DNA of 6,640 nt, taken from Gemmatimonadota bacterium (GTDB lineage: Bacteria > Gemmatimonadota > Gemmatimonadetes > Longimicrobiales > RSA9). The notes beneath the pieces are model-generated. The model searched no databases, had not been told where the DNA came from, and saw nothing but the letters and a program-made list of their open reading frames with translations. The stretch spans positions 1-6,640 of the forward strand of contig VEPF01000412.1 in the NCBI GenBank assembly GCA_012027055.1. Reading direction: 5' to 3'. Shown here piece after piece: positions 5,675-6,640 of the stretch; the stretch's first letter is position 1; each line of letters starts with the position of its first letter. Position numbers and translations under genes: made by a program.

Positions 5675-6640
5675 ATGCCGCCGTGCGCCCCGGATCTCAC
5701 GACTGCGAAACTGCTGCGGAGCTTCCGCGAGCGGCGTCTTGCCGAGGGCCTGCACTGCCCGAATTGCGAATCGGATCGCGTCGTACGTTGGGGTCGGAGT
5801 TCGGGCCGACAGCGGTACCGGTGCCGGTCGTGCGGACGCTGCTTCAGTGATCTGACCGGCACGCCGCTCCGGTACCTGAAACGGCTCGACGCGTTGCCTG
5901 CGTATTTCCGGTGCCTGAACGCCAGCCGCACGGTCCGCTGCTCAGCCGAACTCGCAGAAGTCTCGGTGGCGACGGCTTTCCGCTGGCGGCACCTGATCCT
6001 GAATGCTTGCGATCAGCCGGAGGGGTGCGTGCTGCGCGGCCTGGTCGAGTTCGCCCAGGCGTCATTCCCATATTCTGAGAAAGGTTATCGGCCAGGCGCA
6101 GCACCACCCTGGACACCGAGCATGTACTTCGGTTGCGCACCATTGATCTCCGGTCCAGGCTGCGAGGTACTGGTCGCACTGGACAGGCACGGCCATCAGC
6201 GAGTCGAGTGGTTGAACACCGGCACCGTCACGGGAGCCCAATTGCGGGTCCTGTTCTCGGACGCGCTGGAACCGAACGCGACCCTGCTGTGCGACAGCGG
6301 CCGCTTCGGCCCGTTCGGCCAGCTGCGATTCACAGCCGAAGGACGAGTGCGGTGCCTGATCCGCGTGCCGGCTGCCGCGGGAGGTGCACTCGAACCCTAT
6401 CACAACCGCAACGCGCGCGGTTGGCTCGCCCGATACCGCCGCTGGGTCGTGCGCTTCCACGGGATTGCGACGAAATACGTGCCCAACTACCTCGCCTGGC
6501 GCACCAAGCTCGACCGAATCGAGAGCGGTCCATGGCTCGAGGCGATGATGCCATATCTCATGGGGCCGACCTCGCCAACCATTCCTGTTGACATTGGGGG
6601 GAGAGCGGCAGGTGGGGGATCTCTCTCCCCAGGCCAAACC
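5675..6640 (+). CDS. IS1595-type (ISXO2-like) transposase with lost catalytic residues; partial, runs off the window
   Basis: The frame is open from ATG 5675 through 322 codons to the last base, with no stop in the window. The N-terminus has an IS1595 zinc ribbon: C28-P-N-C31 and C50-R-S-C53, then FSDLTGTPL at 57-65. The helix-turn-helix-like ATAFRWRH is at 99-106. The C-terminus keeps RFHGIATKY (260-268) and NYLAWR (271-276). Family members normally read GxVExDET at the first catalytic Asp; here GLVEFAQAS (122-130) has Ala127-Gln128 in place of Asp-Glu. The second Asp appears present as D207 (LLCDSG). At the third site, counted from W257, the usual HxxNVN-type block is HNRNAR (243-248), with Arg248 at the expected catalytic position. 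It is probably inactive. Family similarity ends near residue 283; the remaining tail is Gly/Pro-rich. No ribosome-binding site is seen. Lower GC than its neighbours (34 of 60 in 6061-6120) suggests acquisition. Confidence 0.8.
   Translation, partial: MPPCAPDLTTAKLLRSFRERRLAEGLHCPNCESDRVVRWGRSSGRQRYRCRSCGRCFSDLTGTPLRYLKRLDALPAYFRCLNASRTVRCSAELAEVSVATAFRWRHLILNACDQPEGCVLRGLVEFAQASFPYSEKGYRPGAAPPWTPSMYFGCAPLISGPGCEVLVALDRHGHQRVEWLNTGTVTGAQLRVLFSDALEPNATLLCDSGRFGPFGQLRFTAEGRVRCLIRVPAAAGGALEPYHNRNARGWLARYRRWVVRFHGIATKYVPNYLAWRTKLDRIESGPWLEAMMPYLMGPTSPTIPVDIGGRAAGGGSLSPGQT
6598..6630. repeat. Perfect 8-bp inverted repeat near the right edge
   Basis: GGGGAGAG at 6598-6605 is exactly complementary to CTCTCCCC at 6623-6630, separated by 17 bases. 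A competing smaller hairpin pairs GGGGA (6615-6619) with TCCCC (6626-6630). No T-run follows. It lies where similarity to IS1595 transposases has ended, so it may mark element-end or flanking DNA rather than coding sequence, although the frame stays open across it. Confidence 0.5.

Noticed and set aside
5622..5855. Short + strand open frames starting at 5622 and 5662
   Set aside because: They overlap the transposase N-terminus in other frames; the zinc-ribbon cysteines and family motifs are found only in the frame starting at 5675.
3049..5931. A 960-codon open frame on the - strand across rarA, the ZIP gene and part of cca
   Set aside because: It is antisense to three genes with clear family motifs. 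Its product is Arg/Gly/Ala/His-rich and low in complexity with no recognisable motif. High GC content makes stop codons rare in this antisense frame.
6133..6591. A 152-codon + strand open frame within the transposase region
   Set aside because: It is out of frame with the conserved transposase motifs and its product is Arg/Ala/Pro-rich; only its TGA at 6589 was of interest as a possible lost native stop.

Overview
The window comes from a very GC-rich bacterial chromosome. One stretch of 60 bases inside the cca gene (3061-3120) has 48 G or C. It is densely packed, with six intact housekeeping or metabolic genes, all on the + strand, followed by a transposase-like gene at the right edge. A sedoheptulose-7-phosphate isomerase suggests a heptose-containing envelope polysaccharide, as in Gram-negative (diderm) bacteria. 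The sequence alone does not settle the phylum. A high-GC diderm such as Gemmatimonadota or a high-GC proteobacterium is possible, but that is a guess.

Left block (109-1917): a GmhA-type SIS-domain isomerase, a small ferritin-like (rubrerythrin-type) protein and a classical short-chain dehydrogenase/reductase. They overlap or abut by about one base and probably form one transcription unit. Their functions do not form an obvious single pathway. An 88-base gap (1918-2005) follows, with no convincing promoter or terminator.

Central block (2006-5505): a class II CCA-adding tRNA nucleotidyltransferase with a degraded HD-like domain, a ZIP-family metal transporter that overlaps it as ATGA, and the AAA+ replication-recombination factor RarA (MgsA), which starts three bases after the transporter stop. 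The spacing points to translational coupling. RarA has an unusually long proline/aspartate-rich N-terminal extension that begins with a peptide resembling a beta-clamp-binding motif.

Right block (5506-6640): a 169-base spacer with two short inverted repeats, then an open frame from 5675 that runs without a stop to the window end. It encodes an IS1595-type (ISXO2-like) transposase with an intact zinc ribbon and C-terminal signature. Its first catalytic acidic pair is replaced by Ala-Gln, and its third catalytic position appears to be Arg. Its base composition is visibly less GC-rich than the genes to the left. This is the most unusual object in the window: a decayed insertion sequence or an inactive, possibly repurposed transposase. 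I see no CRISPR array, no RNA gene and no clearly new multi-gene system.
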